Shown: one piece after another, positions 63,876-64,000 of the stretch
Layout of the letters: every line of letters starts with the position of its first letter
How positions within the stretch are numbered: the first letter of the stretch is position 1
DNA from: Croceitalea marina
GTDB taxonomy: Bacteria > Bacteroidota > Bacteroidia > Flavobacteriales > Flavobacteriaceae
Assembly: GCF_042684265.1 (NCBI RefSeq)
Contig: NZ_JBHULB010000014.1
Location: 117,535-181,534 of the forward strand
Length of the DNA: 64,000 bases
Direction: 5' to 3'
Notes under the pieces: generated by a model
Told to the model about the DNA's origin: nothing
What the model saw: only the letters and a program-made list of their open reading frames with translations
Database searches by the model: none
Position numbers and translations under genes: made by a program

Positions 63876-64000
63876 TGACCCGTCCTGAATAAAGGCTACA
63901 TAATTCTTACAATTATGTACAAAAATGACAAAGTAATCAGACGGTATTCCGAATCTTTCAAACTCAAAATTCTGGACGAACTTACAACCGGAAAACTAAA
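63876..64000 (+). mobile_element. Left end of an IS3-type insertion sequence
   Basis: It starts with an inverted-repeat-like end TGACCCGTCCTGAATAAAGG, 39 bp before a transposase ORF. It continues past the window edge, so the right end, target duplication and OrfB cannot be seen. Confidence 0.65.
63915..64000 (+). CDS. IS3-family transposase OrfA, N-terminal part
   Basis: The first 28 codons (MYKNDKVIRRYSESFKLKIL and on) match the opening of IS3 OrfA helix-turn-helix proteins. Truncated by the window end. Confidence 0.75.
   Translation, partial: MYKNDKVIRRYSESFKLKILDELTTGKL

Overview
The window looks like the chromosome of a marine-type member of the Flavobacteriaceae (Bacteroidota). Coding DNA is AT-rich. 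Several genes have the Bacteroidota promoter form TTG-N19-TAnnTTTG. There is a type IX secretion sorting domain, flavobacterial families (DUF6090, DUF4199, IPExxxVDY, membrane TPR regulators) and many short-signal lipoproteins. No species can be named from the sequence alone.

Layout. 1-8.3 kb: housekeeping genes (start of a prolyl oligopeptidase, asd, an MDR oxidoreductase, mscL, alr-tdk, rsmI). 8.3-18.8 kb: secreted proteases (an S8 peptidase with a T9SS tail and an M57-like lipoprotein), an aspartoacylase-like/DUF819 pair, an AraC regulator with two DNA-binding domains, a UDG-like protein, and CMD/OsmC redox proteins. 18.9-28.3 kb: recJ, an MFS exporter, an lpxH-like gene, a polysaccharide-lyase-like lipoprotein, an enoyl-CoA hydratase, MATE, GNAT and Usp.

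28.3-41.7 kb is the most unusual region. A tRNA-Ala(GGC) gene is followed about 13 kb later by an exact 42-bp copy of its 3' half, the mark of a tRNA-integrated element. No integrase gene remains between them, so the element is probably immobile. Inside are two modules of the same design: a surface-type lipoprotein resembling a pore-forming toxin on the minus strand, opposite a divergent membrane-anchored TPR regulator with a LuxR-like DNA-binding end on the plus strand. One toxin is aerolysin-like, the other belongs to the cholesterol-dependent-cytolysin-like (CDCL) family. The two modules share regulator C-termini, toxin leaders and 3' stem-loops, although the toxins are unrelated in fold. 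Between the modules, and bracketed by a perfect 53-bp direct repeat, lies a cargo of two DUF6090 proteins, an exported RidA-like lipoprotein and an exported PsiD-like pyruvoyl decarboxylase.

41.7-52 kb: an SDR, AddB-like and AddA-like recombination proteins, OmpA with TSP3 repeats, kbl and sod. 52.1-52.85 kb, between sod and a long purF-type gene, holds four tandem copies of what appears to be a minus-strand small RNA gene of about 70 nt, each with its own promoter and intrinsic terminator. 52.9-62 kb: purF-like, a PfkB kinase, RNase HI and purN on the minus strand, then acpP-fabF-rnc-(IPExxxVDY)-pyk on the plus strand. 62-64 kb: a PAS protein, an AraC regulator, a Cys/His-rich peptide with a CMD protein, and the left end of an IS3-type insertion sequence that runs off the window.
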